57,107 bases of DNA, from assembly GCA_026932145.1 (NCBI GenBank), contig JAIXKT010000032.1:1-57107 (forward strand), written 5' to 3'. A model generated the notes under the pieces. That model saw only the letters and a program-made list of their open reading frames with translations. It ran no database searches and had not been told where the DNA came from. Each line of letters opens with the position of its first letter. Position 1 is the stretch's first letter. The DNA comes from Bacteroidia bacterium. Lineage in GTDB: Bacteria > Bacteroidota > Bacteroidia > J057 > JAIXKT01. Below, in pieces: positions 41,423-57,073 of this stretch. The position numbers were made by a program, and so were the translations under genes.

Positions 41423-44400
41423 TTACAAAATCTGCCTCCAATTTGCCCCATCACTCTGTAACATAACACTGGAATTTATCGGCACATTACCAACAAAAGC
41501 ACCTGTGAGATTGAAATAATTGGTAATAGCTATCGGGCCTGCTGCTTGATTTACGATAACGTAAATTCTACCCTGGCAGGTATTGGCTATGGGGAGGTTC
41601 AAAGCACCCAGAATACCTGTTTTTATTACCGTAAAATAGGTATCATCTAAATTAATTGTTCCTACTCCTACAACAACAATAGGTAGTGAGAAGGATCCAT
41701 TGTTATGGAGGGTGGAACTTGGGTTATTTGTGCCTATACCTACACTACCGGCATTAGGAGGAACAATGATGGCATAATTACCGGTAGTGGCACCGCTTGC
41801 CCCAAAATATCCGGCTATGTTTTTTCCTGCGGTAGCACCGACTACAGAATTATAGGAACCATAAGCGGTAGCCGCAGTCGTTGAATTAACACTGGTGCGT
41901 ACGCCAAAAGCAGAAACAGTACCTCCAGAAACGCTTATGTCTAAACCACGTGTAGAATTTGCTGTATTTCCGAGAGCAAGTATAGATGCCGCAGTTACTC
42001 CACCTGTACCTGAACTTGTAGTGGCGGATATATCGGCACCGTATTTGGGCTCCGAACCGTCAGACGAAGCGTGAGCAAATAATGCAGAAGTACCTACGGG
42101 TGTCCCCGGTGAAGACCCACCTTGAATATTCCTTACGAACAACGAAGGTGTGCTGTTGTTTACATTATTAGAAGCAAAATAAGCATTGCCAAGTAAATGT
42201 AATGGGTTGGTAGGTACGGCCGTGCCGATACCTACCCTTCCGGCATCATCAACGATAAAGGCTGTTGTGCCGTTATCCCGCACCTCAAAATCTCCGGTAG
42301 AAGATAAGTTAAAAATAGTGTTGCTGCCACCGCTGTTTTCAAAAGTCAAGCTATTAGAACCTTGGGTTAGTGTTGTATTTGTTGTTAGGTTGCCTCCTAA
42401 GCGCACATCAAAGCCGGATAGCGTTAATCCGTTGCTGGCCGTAGTGGATTCTCCAGTCGGTAAAGATGTCCACGTTAAGCCCCCGAAGCCGTCATTCTTT
42501 AAATAGGTATTAGCACCGCCTTGGGTGGCCGGAAAATTGGTAGGTACGTCGTTTATTTTAACGACATTACCGGTAGCATTCACTTGAAATTTTTCTGCTA
42601 CTGAAAACGTTTGGCTTGGTGCAGTAGTGCCTATCCCTACGTTTGTATTTGCCGTAGCTCCGTTTTGGCCGTTTATGCTGCCTAATACCATACTGTTGTC
42701 GGTAGTTACATAAGCTTTTGCTCCGATAGCTGTGGCGTTGGTTAAGTTATTGCTGCCTACATCGGCATTACGTCCTAAAGCGGTATTGTAATTTCCGGTA
42801 GTATTGCTAAGAAGTGAACTATCTCCTATTGCTGTGTTATAGCTTCCGGAGTTACTGTTAATCATTGCGTTATAGCCTAAGCTGCTGTTACCTATTCCGG
42901 TTGTATTGTTGAAGAGACTACCATTACCCATAGCCACATTTCGAGATCCTGAGCTGTTGTTATTCATTGTTCCAAGACCTATTGCCGTATTTTCGCTTCC
43001 GTCCACATTTGAGTATAGCGCCCATGCACCCAGAGCTGTATTGGAAATACCAATTGTATTTAATGATAATGATCGTAATCCAACGGCTGTGTTGTTATTA
43101 CCGCTTGTATTTGAGAGCATTGAGCGCTGTCCCAATGCTGTATTGTTAGCACCCGTGGTATTAGCATTAAGAGACAAGCTGCCTACTGCCGTATTGTTAT
43201 TTGCCGTAGTGTTATTTTGTAATGCCTGATAGCCTACAGATGTGTTATTAATACCGGTTGTATTGTTAGATAATGCCTGATAGCCGATAGCATTGTTATT
43301 AGTTCCGTTAGTGTTAGCTTGTCCTGCATTAGTGCCAATAAACACATTAAATCGGTCTGTGCCATTATTTTGGTTTTGTCCGGCGTTTTCGCCTAGGAAT
43401 ACGGATTGTGCGCTATTTAAGACTTCAATTTGGCCTTTTGTAGTAAACCGGAAGCGATCTGTATTGTTGTTTTTTATCAGGATCGGTTTGTTATCTGTAG
43501 TTCCTATAAAGTGTGTTCCTGGAATTGTGCCGGCATTGCCGGTTAAATTCCATTCATTGCCGCCGGATGGTGCCCAGCTGAGATTTCCGGAGCCGTCATT
43601 TTTTAAATAAGTATTGGCACCGCCTTGGATAGCCGGAAAACTAGTAGGTACGTCGTTTATTTTAACGACATTACCATTAATATCTACTTGAAATTTCTCT
43701 ACGACAGAAAACGGCTGAGTAGGTGCAGTAGTCCCTATGCCTACCTTAGTATTTGCCGTAGCTCCGTTTTGGCCGTTTATGCTGCCCAGCACCATGCTGT
43801 TATTAGCTGTTACATAGGCTCTTGACCCAATAGCCGTAGCATTGGTTAAGTTATTGTTACCTACATCGGCAAAATACCCTAACGCACTGTTATTGCTGCC
43901 GGTGGCATTGGTAAGTAAAGTGCTATCGCCAAAGGCGGTGTTAAAATTACCTGATGAACTATTGTATAATGAATATTTTCCGTTCCCTGTATTACCGCAC
44001 CCCGTGGTGTTGCTGTATAGCGAATTAAAACCGCTTGCCGTGTTGTTATTACCCGCTGTGTTGTTGGATAGCGATTGATAACCGCTTGCCGTGTTATAGG
44101 TACCCGTGATGTTGTTGTATAGCGACCCTAAACCGCTTACCGTGTTATACCCTCCCGTGGTGTTGCTGTATAGCGATAGATAACCACTCGCTGTGTTGCC
44201 GCTACCCGTGGTGTTATTGTATAGCGAATAATAACCGCTTGCCGTGTTATAACTCCCCGTGGTGTTGCTGTATAGCGATAGATAACCACTTGCCGTGTTA
44301 TACCCCCCCGTGGTGTTGCTGTATAGCGAATTAAAACCGCTTGCCGTGTTATACCCCCCCGTGGTGTTGCGCATTAAAGCTCCATTACCAATGCCTACAT

Positions 44401-45148
44401 TGGTTTTAGCTGTATTCACCAAGCCGGCTCTGTAGCCTAAAAATACGGAACCGGTATCTATGCGCCCGGCTTGCATATTATTGACCTTAAACTTCAAACT
44501 CTTTAGGTCAGTGGTACCTATAAAGTTGATAGAAGTATCTGTGCCGGCATTGCCGGTTAAATTCCAGCTATTGCCGCCGGATGGTGCCCAGCTGAGATTT
44601 CCGCTGCCGTCATTTTTTAAATAAGTATTGGCACCGCCTTGGATAGCCGGAAAATTGGTGGGTACGTCGTTTATTTTAACAATATTACCATTAATATTCA
44701 CTTGAAATTTTTCTGCTACTGAAAACGTTTGGCTTGGTGCAGTAGTGCCTATCCCTACGTTTCCAGTTCCATTTACAAATACACCCTCGTTATCTCCGTC
44801 CCCGCTTAGATAGTTGTTATTTAATGCTATATTTTGGGTAGCTGTATGGTCGCCCAGATTATCTCCGGAACCAGAACTTATATTTATCCATACAGTACCG
44901 TCAAAATATTCAAACTGATTTATATCTGTGTTGAATATCAGCAAGCCGGTTGCCGGAGATGCTATTCCGGATCGGGCTGAAGTGGTCATTCGAGGCACTA
45001 AAATACCCTTATCGCCTGACTGAATATCCAGCATAGCAGAGGCATCAGGGGTGAGTGTGCCAATGCCTACCTGCGCAGATACTTGTATAGCAAAACAAAT
45101 TGACAGCAAAGCAATCTGTAAATACTGTAAAGGAGAGTTGTATTTCAT
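41423..45148 (-). CDS. Very large secreted repeat protein, YadA-head-like
   Basis: The protein has 1241 residues with a signal peptide (YLQIALLSICFAIQVSAQ). The mature start VGIGTLTPDASAMLDIQSGDKGILVPRM is standard for Bacteroidota surface fibre proteins. Two arrays of 17-residue repeats (typical unit NTASGYLSLYSNTTGSY, about 260-430 and 590-850) resemble the left-handed beta-roll of trimeric adhesin heads. Three copies of a ~60-residue cassette (VGIGTTAPSQTFSVAEKF to LKNDGSGNLSWAPSGG) surround them, and each array ends with a block like TNATAIGSRAYVTANNSMVL. The C-terminus (ANTCQGRIYVIVNQAAGPIAI...MLQSDGANWRQIL) lacks a T9SS or membrane-anchor domain. It may assemble as a trimer, possibly as a surface fibre. 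The frame is open throughout. No promoter was found near the start. Confidence 0.87.
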   Translation of the reverse strand: MKYNSPLQYLQIALLSICFAIQVSAQVGIGTLTPDASAMLDIQSGDKGILVPRMTTSARSGIASPATGLLIFNTDINQFEYFDGTVWINISSGSGDNLGDHTATQNIALNNNYLSGDGDNEGVFVNGTGNVGIGTTAPSQTFSVAEKFQVNINGNIVKINDVPTNFPAIQGGANTYLKNDGSGNLSWAPSGGNSWNLTGNAGTDTSINFIGTTDLKSLKFKVNNMQAGRIDTGSVFLGYRAGLVNTAKTNVGIGNGALMRNTTGGYNTASGFNSLYSNTTGGYNTASGYLSLYSNTTGSYNTASGYYSLYNNTTGSGNTASGYLSLYSNTTGGYNTVSGLGSLYNNITGTYNTASGYQSLSNNTAGNNNTASGFNSLYSNTTGCGNTGNGKYSLYNSSSGNFNTAFGDSTLLTNATGSNNSALGYFADVGNNNLTNATAIGSRAYVTANNSMVLGSINGQNGATANTKVGIGTTAPTQPFSVVEKFQVDINGNVVKINDVPTSFPAIQGGANTYLKNDGSGNLSWAPSGGNEWNLTGNAGTIPGTHFIGTTDNKPILIKNNNTDRFRFTTKGQIEVLNSAQSVFLGENAGQNQNNGTDRFNVFIGTNAGQANTNGTNNNAIGYQALSNNTTGINNTSVGYQALQNNTTANNNTAVGSLSLNANTTGANNTALGQRSMLSNTSGNNNTAVGLRSLSLNTIGISNTALGAWALYSNVDGSENTAIGLGTMNNNSSGSRNVAMGNGSLFNNTTGIGNSSLGYNAMINSNSGSYNTAIGDSSLLSNTTGNYNTALGRNADVGSNNLTNATAIGAKAYVTTDNSMVLGSINGQNGATANTNVGIGTTAPSQTFSVAEKFQVNATGNVVKINDVPTNFPATQGGANTYLKNDGFGGLTWTSLPTGESTTASNGLTLSGFDVRLGGNLTTNTTLTQGSNSLTFENSGGSNTIFNLSSTGDFEVRDNGTTAFIVDDAGRVGIGTAVPTNPLHLLGNAYFASNNVNNSTPSLFVRNIQGGSSPGTPVGTSALFAHASSDGSEPKYGADISATTSSGTGGVTAASILALGNTANSTRGLDISVSGGTVSAFGVRTSVNSTTAATAYGSYNSVVGATAGKNIAGYFGASGATTGNYAIIVPPNAGSVGIGTNNPSSTLHNNGSFSLPIVVVGVGTINLDDTYFTVIKTGILGALNLPIANTCQGRIYVIVNQAAGPIAITNYFNLTGAFVGNVPINSSVMLQSDGANWRQIL
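43851..44380 (-). repeat. 51-bp tandem repeats in the adhesin gene
   Basis: About ten tandem units of 51 bp encode 17-residue repeats. The core CCGCTTGCCGTGTTATA on the plus strand recurs with small changes, and some neighbouring units are nearly identical in DNA. Recent duplication or gene conversion is likely, and copy number could change by slippage or recombination. Confidence 0.8.
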
Positions 45149-45608
45149 CGGACTAATAGTATATTAACGCAATATTACGTATTTTCCCGAATAAATGTTG
45201 TGATATTTAAGTGTATTTTTTTAAAAAAAAGTAAACTATGATTCCTATTTCAAGCCCTAAAAATTTCTTAAAACTTAAACAATAAAGATTGTAAACAAAA
45301 AATTTATATTTAAGTAACTATCTGATTTTCAATGATATTTTCGGGTAGTTTTTTCTAAAAAATCGTTTGTTCACAATGCTAAACATACAAACTTACTTAC
45401 TGAACCCGAACCGTCCAAAATTATTAATCCTAAAACTAAATAACGAACTATCTATATTTAGTTACCAAACCTGATAAACTTTTTTGGGTACTGTCTAAAC
45501 AGGATCTGTAAGCGGCACAGAACTACGGGCAAAATTGGATATAACGTTGGATAGATAGCCGCTTTATTTGTGCAACTTCAATGTATAAATTACACAGTTA
45601 GCTATGTA
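45149..45608. other. 460-base intergenic region between the adhesin gene and kbl
   Basis: No gene or strong promoter seen. It contains a possible end of the dispersed repeat family (CTTACTGAACCCGAACC, about 45396-45412) and a 9-bp inverted repeat (AACTAAATA 45434-45442, TATTTAGTT 45455-45463). A segment TACTGTCTAAACAGGA (near 45489) loosely recalls the inverted-repeat ends at 22.9 kb. Confidence 0.45.
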
Positions 45609-46802
45609 TCACGATATTACATTTAATTCTTTTCCGACTTGGACAAAACTCTCGATTGCTTTTTCCAGATGTTGCCGGGTATGGGCAGCCGAAAGTTGAA
45701 CTCTGATTCTGGCTTGGCCTTTGGCTACAACCGGATAGAAAAATCCAATTACATAAATTCCTTGTTTGAGTAAGTTTTCGGCAAAACGCTGAGCTAATTC
45801 TGCTTCATAAAGCATGATGGGAACGATAGGATGCTCTCCCTGTTTTATGCTAAAGCCGGCGTTAGTCATTTCTTTTCTGAAGAAAAGCGTATTTTCTGCT
45901 AATTTATCTCTTAATTCTGTACTTTCTTGTAAGATATTGAAAACCTCTAAGCTTGCGCCCACAATGGCCGGAGCTACGGTATTTGAAAATAGATAAGGTC
46001 TTGAACGTTGGCGTAATAGGGCTATAATTTCTTTTCTGCCGGAGGTAAAGCCGCCGGAAGCTCCCCCCAAAGCCTTCCCTAATGTGCCAGTGATAATATC
46101 CACTTCACCTAACACACCGCGTAACTCTACTGCGCCACGACCGGTTTTTCCCAAAAAACCAGTTGAATGACATTCATCAACCATAACTAAGGCTTGATAT
46201 TGCTTCGCTAATTTACAAATAACATCTAACTGCGCTATTGTACCGTCCATTGAAAAGGAGCCATCTGTTACGACAATACAATACTTAGCTTGGTTCGCTT
46301 CTTGTAGGCAGCGCTCTAAGTCATTCATATCATTGTGTTTGTACCGAAAACGCATTGCTTTACAAAGCCGAACACCGTCAATAATACTGGCGTGGTTAAG
46401 TTCATCAGAAATGATAGCGCAATTTTCATCAAAGAGTGGCTCAAAAACACCCCCGTTAGCATCAAAAGCCGCTGCATATAAAATAGTGTCTTCGGTATGC
46501 AAAAAAGAGGAGATGGTTTGCTCTAATTGAAGGTGAATATCCTGCGTTCCACAAATAAAGCGTACCGAAGACATTCCAAAGCCGTGAGTTTCTAAGGCTT
46601 TGTGCGCAGCCGCCAACACACGTGGATGCGAAGAAAGCCCTAAATAGTTATTAGCACAAAAATTAATGACTTCTTTTCCATCCGCTAACGTAATTACGGC
46701 ACCTTGCGGACTTGCAATAATCCGCTCACGCTTAAACAATCCGGCACTCTCGATAGCAGTTAATTCTTGCTGTAGCCAAGTCTGAAAATTCGTATTATAC
46801 AT
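45609..46802 (-). CDS. kbl: Glycine C-acetyltransferase (2-amino-3-ketobutyrate CoA ligase)
   Basis: This 397-residue alpha-oxoamine synthase cleaves 2-amino-3-ketobutyrate with CoA to glycine and acetyl-CoA, in threonine breakdown. Features are NFCANNYLGLSSHPRV, GFGMSSVRFICGTQDIH (typical of Kbl), AAFDANGGVFEPLF, DELNHASIIDGVRL, MVDECHSTGFLG and the PLP lysine in DIITGTLGKALGGASGG. The length equals E. coli Kbl (398). The Kbl-specific RFICGT stretch argues against BioF or ALA synthase. Threonine dehydrogenase (tdh) is not adjacent. A CAAAATTA box (46813-46820) overlaps the stop codon of the upstream gene and would give a very short leader. Confidence 0.92.
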   Translation of the reverse strand: MYNTNFQTWLQQELTAIESAGLFKRERIIASPQGAVITLADGKEVINFCANNYLGLSSHPRVLAAAHKALETHGFGMSSVRFICGTQDIHLQLEQTISSFLHTEDTILYAAAFDANGGVFEPLFDENCAIISDELNHASIIDGVRLCKAMRFRYKHNDMNDLERCLQEANQAKYCIVVTDGSFSMDGTIAQLDVICKLAKQYQALVMVDECHSTGFLGKTGRGAVELRGVLGEVDIITGTLGKALGGASGGFTSGRKEIIALLRQRSRPYLFSNTVAPAIVGASLEVFNILQESTELRDKLAENTLFFRKEMTNAGFSIKQGEHPIVPIMLYEAELAQRFAENLLKQGIYVIGFFYPVVAKGQARIRVQLSAAHTRQHLEKAIESFVQVGKELNVIS

Positions 46803-46812
46803 ATTTTAGATA

Positions 46813-46820
46813 CAAAATTA
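46813..46820 (-). promoter_or_regulatory. -7 box for kbl
   Basis: On the minus strand this reads TAATTTTG, an exact TAnnTTTG match 11 bases ahead of the kbl start, overlapping the stop codon of the beta-propeller gene. Confidence 0.45.
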
Positions 46821-49800
46821 ATGATAAATCACTATTCGCTGCGCGTAGCGCCGTGCTCCAGATTGTATTTCAAGGTGGTAAACTCCATTTGATAATTCTG
46901 TAGAAATATAATTTGGAAAACGGGTAGATATTTGCTCTTGATGCAGCATTTTTCCCTGTGTATCAAATATCTTTAGATTCGCTAATGGTAAATCAAAGTT
47001 GGTACAGTTTAGCTCAAACTGCCCAGCATTTGGGTTAGGGAAGATTGTAATGTTTTTATCTATTAAACTTTCTCTACCGGTAGGCAATACCACGATTTGT
47101 TTGGAAATCGTATCACTGCACAGCCCATTGCTGATTGTTAATGTAACTACATAAACCCCTGATGTGGTATAAGTGTGGTTTGGGTTAGGTTGGCTACTTG
47201 TGGTATTATCTCCAAAGTTCCAAGCCCAACGAAATGTTCCCGAAGTGGACATATCCGAAAAACGAACTGGAACAGTGTTTGCTGCAATAGTATCTACGGA
47301 GGTGTTGAAGTTGGCTGCGATAGCACTTGATATTGATAACAAGAGAATATGGTGTGCCGAAGCTCTACTCCAACGAGGGCTATCATAAGACTCCCAAGTC
47401 CCGTTGGATAATAATGACCATGCCGTGTTGTTAGACTTTGGAGTGCCAATTCCAATGGCTACGGTATCTCCGGCTTGGTCTGGTAATTTAACGGCAATAT
47501 AAAATCCGGTTGTTTTAACCTCAATTGCTAACGGAAAGTCAATGATTGTAGATTGATTGAGGGAAATATCATTCAAAATACGAGATAAAGACACAGATGT
47601 TTTTCCTAAAATTGAATAAGGCGTTCCATTAATACCATCGTTTGCAAAGGCGAAAATATCAACCATTGTGTTGGGGTTTGCCTGTGTAGCGTACTTAAAC
47701 GTGATAGAGCCTGTTTTTAATAAGTCTTTTTTGTTTACAGAAAAGAATTCGGCTTTCATAACGTCTCCATCAAGGTTATTTCCAGAGATAAAGGTATTTC
47801 GGCTGTCTAAAATAAGTTGGGGAGCGCCGGCAGAAAAGTTTTCTCGGGAAAAACATTCATAATCACCGGCAAATAGTGGAGAAGTCCATAAACCGCGTCC
47901 ATAAGTTCCGGCATATATCTTGTTTGACAAATAGTTTATTTCTAAATCATTAACAATTGTGTTTGGTAAACCGTCATTAAAAGGCATCCAGTCTGATAGC
48001 AATGAGTTGCGGTAAAAAACGCCTAAATCTGTTCCGATATACATTGCTTCGATGTCGGTTTTTTCATAGATAGAGCAGTTTATGGGAACGTTAGGGAGTG
48101 TTCCTGAGATGTTTTCCCATACATAGCCGCCGTCATAGGAACGATATACTTTGGCATTGGGGTCATAGCCGGAGTAGGTAATCATGAGTACCATTGGGTC
48201 GTCCGGGTGGATAGCTATTCCGGAAATATCTTGACCCGCAGGCAAATTATTGGAAAGATCTACCCATGAATTTCCGCCATCTTGGGATGTGTATAGTGTA
48301 GAATAAGTCGCTGCATAGATGAAATTACCATCAGAAGGAGCGACCGTTAGATGCCTAAAGAGGTTTCCACTGGATATTCCGTTTGTTTTTTTAGCCCATG
48401 AGTTTCCACGATTAGTAGTTTTATAGATTTCGTCATATCCGGCATATAAAGTATTTGTTTGGGTTGGGTTGATGGCAAAAGGAGTTACCCACGCACCGTT
48501 ACTGGCGGCAGAGATATTTGTCCAAGACTGCCCAAAGTTGGTACTTCTACTGATGGCTCCGTAGTATAAAGAGCCATACATAATACCGGAATTTACGGGG
48601 TCAATATGGCAATCCATTCCGTCTCCACCAAGGGCACTTTCCCAATAACCATTTTTATAGACGTTTGTACCATTATCTTGTGCTCCCCCAATGGCGATGT
48701 ATGAGTTAGATGCAGCTACGCTAATTTTGTAAAACTGCATAATTTGAATATCATTATTGGCATCTGCCCAAAGATACCCTAAGTCTGTGGTGTAGTAAAT
48801 TCCGCCGTCATTGCCTGCAAACAAAGTGTTGCTATTCGGCTGAAAGATGAGTGTATGTTGGTCAGCATGAATATCATTCATCCAAAAGGCACTTAACGAC
48901 CAAGTGCTACCTCCGTCTCCTGATTTCCAGATGTTTACGCCACCAACAAAAACCATATCGGCATCTACTGAGGAAGCAGCTAAGGCTAAATCATACCAAC
49001 CTTGCCCGGTATTATCTGAGCCGTCATATTCCCAACCAAGTAGGTTTGGCGTATTAGAACGTTCTGACCAAGTGATTCCGTTATCAAGAGAACGCCAAAG
49101 TCCTGCAAATCCGTTTGTACCACTTTTGGATAGTAATGCATAAACAATGTTTGGGTTTGCCGGGGTTACAGCTATGGCGATTCGATTTACTCCGCTTGTT
49201 GTGATTTGATTTGTAATACCTTGCCATGTAACGCCGTTATCAGTGGAGCGAGCAAAATTAGAAGATCCGCTTCCATAGATAATATCGGGGTTCGCAGGGT
49301 TGATTTCCAAATCTCGTAATTGCCCGAAATAAGTTTGTGTCCAGCTTACACCGGCATTCGTAGAACGAAAAACGCCATTGGATGTAGATGCGATGAGAAT
49401 TGCCGGATTATTGGGGTGCATTAGCAGCCGATATACGTGGCGGGTTTGGTAAACCTGAAAGTTTAAGCCGGTGATAGACCAAGAACCTCCGCCGTCAAAA
49501 GACTCCATAACTCCCACTGAATAGGTATCATTACCGTCAGGATCTCCGGTAGCAATAAACAGATGTTCTGGGTCAGAATGGTCTATTATGATGTCAGCTA
49601 TTCCGATAGAGGGGATTCCGTCTGTCAAGGGTATCCAAGAGTTACCCCCGTTAGTAGTTTTCCAGACACCGCCGGCTGGAGTTCCAATGTACCAAGTGTT
49701 ATTGTCGGTTGGGTGAAAGGCGATACAATTCACGCGACCTGCTCCAGATTGAGGAACACGGCCTTCGGGGCCAAGAGGCTCCCACATAGCAGCCTGAGTT

Positions 49801-50093
49801 TTATGGGTGCGAGGATGCAAGGTTTCATAAGAACGCCACTCTGAATATAACTGCATAGGATTAGACAAAGTCCCTGCGCTTGAAATACGTGGCTCCCAAA
49901 AATATTCCCAACGTTGATACGGCTTCCAGCCTCTTGTTTTGCGTAAATCGTACTTTTGCCTAAACTGTTTAAAGGATGCTTGATATTCCTGAAATGTTTT
50001 TGGCGGATTATTCGGGTCTATCCAAGATTGTGCAAGCAAAATAGAAGGTAAAATCCCAATCAAAAAACACAGGACTTTTAGTAGATTTTTCAC
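46818..50093 (-). CDS. Secreted beta-propeller (BNR/Asp-box) protein with PKD and T9SS domains
   Basis: The protein has about 1091 residues from a GTG at 50093, which gives the signal peptide MKNLLKVLCFLIGILPSILLAQ. A longer TTG start at 50114 was rejected because a TAACTTTG promoter box overlaps it. Residues about 95-720 hold many Asp-box turns (TTNGGNSW, SFDGGGSW, STNAGVSW, STDNGVTW, SGDGGSTW, SQDGGNSW, SYDGGYVW), giving one or two seven-bladed sialidase/VPS10-like propellers. A beta-sandwich follows at about 735-925, then a PKD domain (SDMSTSGTFRWAWNFGDNTTSSQPNPNHTY) and a T9SS type A sorting tail (IFPNPNAGQFEL...ISTELSNGVYHLEI). Catalytic residues of sialidases are not evident, so it is more likely binding or structural. 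It ends 15 bases before kbl. Confidence 0.88.
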   Translation of the reverse strand: MKNLLKVLCFLIGILPSILLAQSWIDPNNPPKTFQEYQASFKQFRQKYDLRKTRGWKPYQRWEYFWEPRISSAGTLSNPMQLYSEWRSYETLHPRTHKTQAAMWEPLGPEGRVPQSGAGRVNCIAFHPTDNNTWYIGTPAGGVWKTTNGGNSWIPLTDGIPSIGIADIIIDHSDPEHLFIATGDPDGNDTYSVGVMESFDGGGSWSITGLNFQVYQTRHVYRLLMHPNNPAILIASTSNGVFRSTNAGVSWTQTYFGQLRDLEINPANPDIIYGSGSSNFARSTDNGVTWQGITNQITTSGVNRIAIAVTPANPNIVYALLSKSGTNGFAGLWRSLDNGITWSERSNTPNLLGWEYDGSDNTGQGWYDLALAASSVDADMVFVGGVNIWKSGDGGSTWSLSAFWMNDIHADQHTLIFQPNSNTLFAGNDGGIYYTTDLGYLWADANNDIQIMQFYKISVAASNSYIAIGGAQDNGTNVYKNGYWESALGGDGMDCHIDPVNSGIMYGSLYYGAISRSTNFGQSWTNISAASNGAWVTPFAINPTQTNTLYAGYDEIYKTTNRGNSWAKKTNGISSGNLFRHLTVAPSDGNFIYAATYSTLYTSQDGGNSWVDLSNNLPAGQDISGIAIHPDDPMVLMITYSGYDPNAKVYRSYDGGYVWENISGTLPNVPINCSIYEKTDIEAMYIGTDLGVFYRNSLLSDWMPFNDGLPNTIVNDLEINYLSNKIYAGTYGRGLWTSPLFAGDYECFSRENFSAGAPQLILDSRNTFISGNNLDGDVMKAEFFSVNKKDLLKTGSITFKYATQANPNTMVDIFAFANDGINGTPYSILGKTSVSLSRILNDISLNQSTIIDFPLAIEVKTTGFYIAVKLPDQAGDTVAIGIGTPKSNNTAWSLLSNGTWESYDSPRWSRASAHHILLLSISSAIAANFNTSVDTIAANTVPVRFSDMSTSGTFRWAWNFGDNTTSSQPNPNHTYTTSGVYVVTLTISNGLCSDTISKQIVVLPTGRESLIDKNITIFPNPNAGQFELNCTNFDLPLANLKIFDTQGKMLHQEQISTRFPNYISTELSNGVYHLEIQSGARRYAQRIVIYH

Positions 50094-50111
50094 AAAATAT
50101 ATTACAATAAG

Positions 50112-50119
50112 CAAAGTTA
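50112..50119 (-). promoter_or_regulatory. -7 box for the beta-propeller gene
   Basis: On the minus strand this reads TAACTTTG, an exact TAnnTTTG match. It overlaps the TTG of the longest frame and places the start at the GTG at 50093, about 19 bases downstream. Confidence 0.6.
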
Positions 50120-50161
50120 GTAAAGTTTAACTTAGGCATAATGGTGTTTAGAATTATTCTT

Positions 50162-50417
50162 TATGGGTTATGGTTTGGAAAGTATGAAAGCTACGTTTTC
50201 TAAGTGTATCGCAGCTTTCTTGTAGTTCGGTGAATCCCTTAGAAATCCCACCTGATTTTCTATTTCTAACTTGTAATGAGTTGCTTCTATTTTGAGATAT
50301 TTTTGATACTTTGGTAGTATAAAGGTAAGTAATCCTTAGTTTTGTTCTATACCTAAACTATTAAGATACTCCTTGATTATCAATCGCTTTATTACACTTT
50401 CTGAACCAAAACCCATA
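50162..50417 (+). repeat. Dispersed intergenic repeat, copy E (full length, inverted ends)
   Basis: The left end TATGGGTTATGGTTTGGAAA and the reverse complement of the right end (TATGGGTTTTGGTTCAGAAA) match at 21 of 26 positions over the whole end (50162-50187 against 50392-50417). The 256-bp element begins and ends with TA. It is inverted relative to copies A-D: ACCAAAGTATCAAAAATATC is found on the minus strand. Its TATTTTTG box (50298-50305) points at the large gene starting at 50511. Confidence 0.78.
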
Positions 50418-50455
50418 CTTTTTGCAAAAAAAATAATCAATTTTCTGTTTTTGGG

Positions 50456-50486
50456 TTGAAAAGTTCAATATTTATACTTAGTTTTG
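50456..50486 (+). promoter_or_regulatory. Promoter of the 2169-residue protein gene
   Basis: TTG (50456-50458), a 20-base spacer and TAGTTTTG (50479-50486) give a full -33/-7 pair, about 25 bases ahead of the ATG at 50511. Confidence 0.65.
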
Positions 50487-50510
50487 TAACAAACTATTAA
50501 CTTCAACGTT

Positions 50511-57020
<6,510 letters not shown>

Positions 57021-57034
57021 TAAATTCTGTTTCC

Positions 57035-57073
57035 AAATAGAAGAGGCTGCCCTAAAGGCAGCCTCTTCTATTT
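57035..57073 (+). terminator. Rho-independent terminator of the giant protein gene
   Basis: A 17-bp perfect stem (57035-57051 with 57057-57073, GC core GAGGCTGCC/GGCAGCCTC) and a 5-base loop, followed by T. It begins 15 bases after the stop codon. Confidence 0.9.

Larger units (their letters stand above)
50094..50510. other. Divergent intergenic region between two T9SS genes
   Basis: Both flanking genes read outwards. The space holds the beta-propeller gene promoter (50112-50119), repeat copy E and the promoter at 50456-50486. Nothing coding was found. Confidence 0.6.

Noticed and set aside
43851-44380. Regularly spaced direct repeats that could look like a CRISPR array
   Set aside because: The 51-bp units are contiguous and coding, without unique spacers, and translate in frame to a known repeat type.
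41423-45148. Many antisense frames (for example 42906-43229 and 43293-43610 on the plus strand) inside the adhesin gene
   Set aside because: They are mirror images of the 17-residue repeats in another frame, with unnatural composition (strings of V, L, P) and no family match.
46818-50093. Functional sialidase
   Set aside because: Asp-box turns are plentiful, but the Arg triad, Tyr and Glu of sialidases are not evident; PKD and T9SS domains fit a structural or binding propeller.
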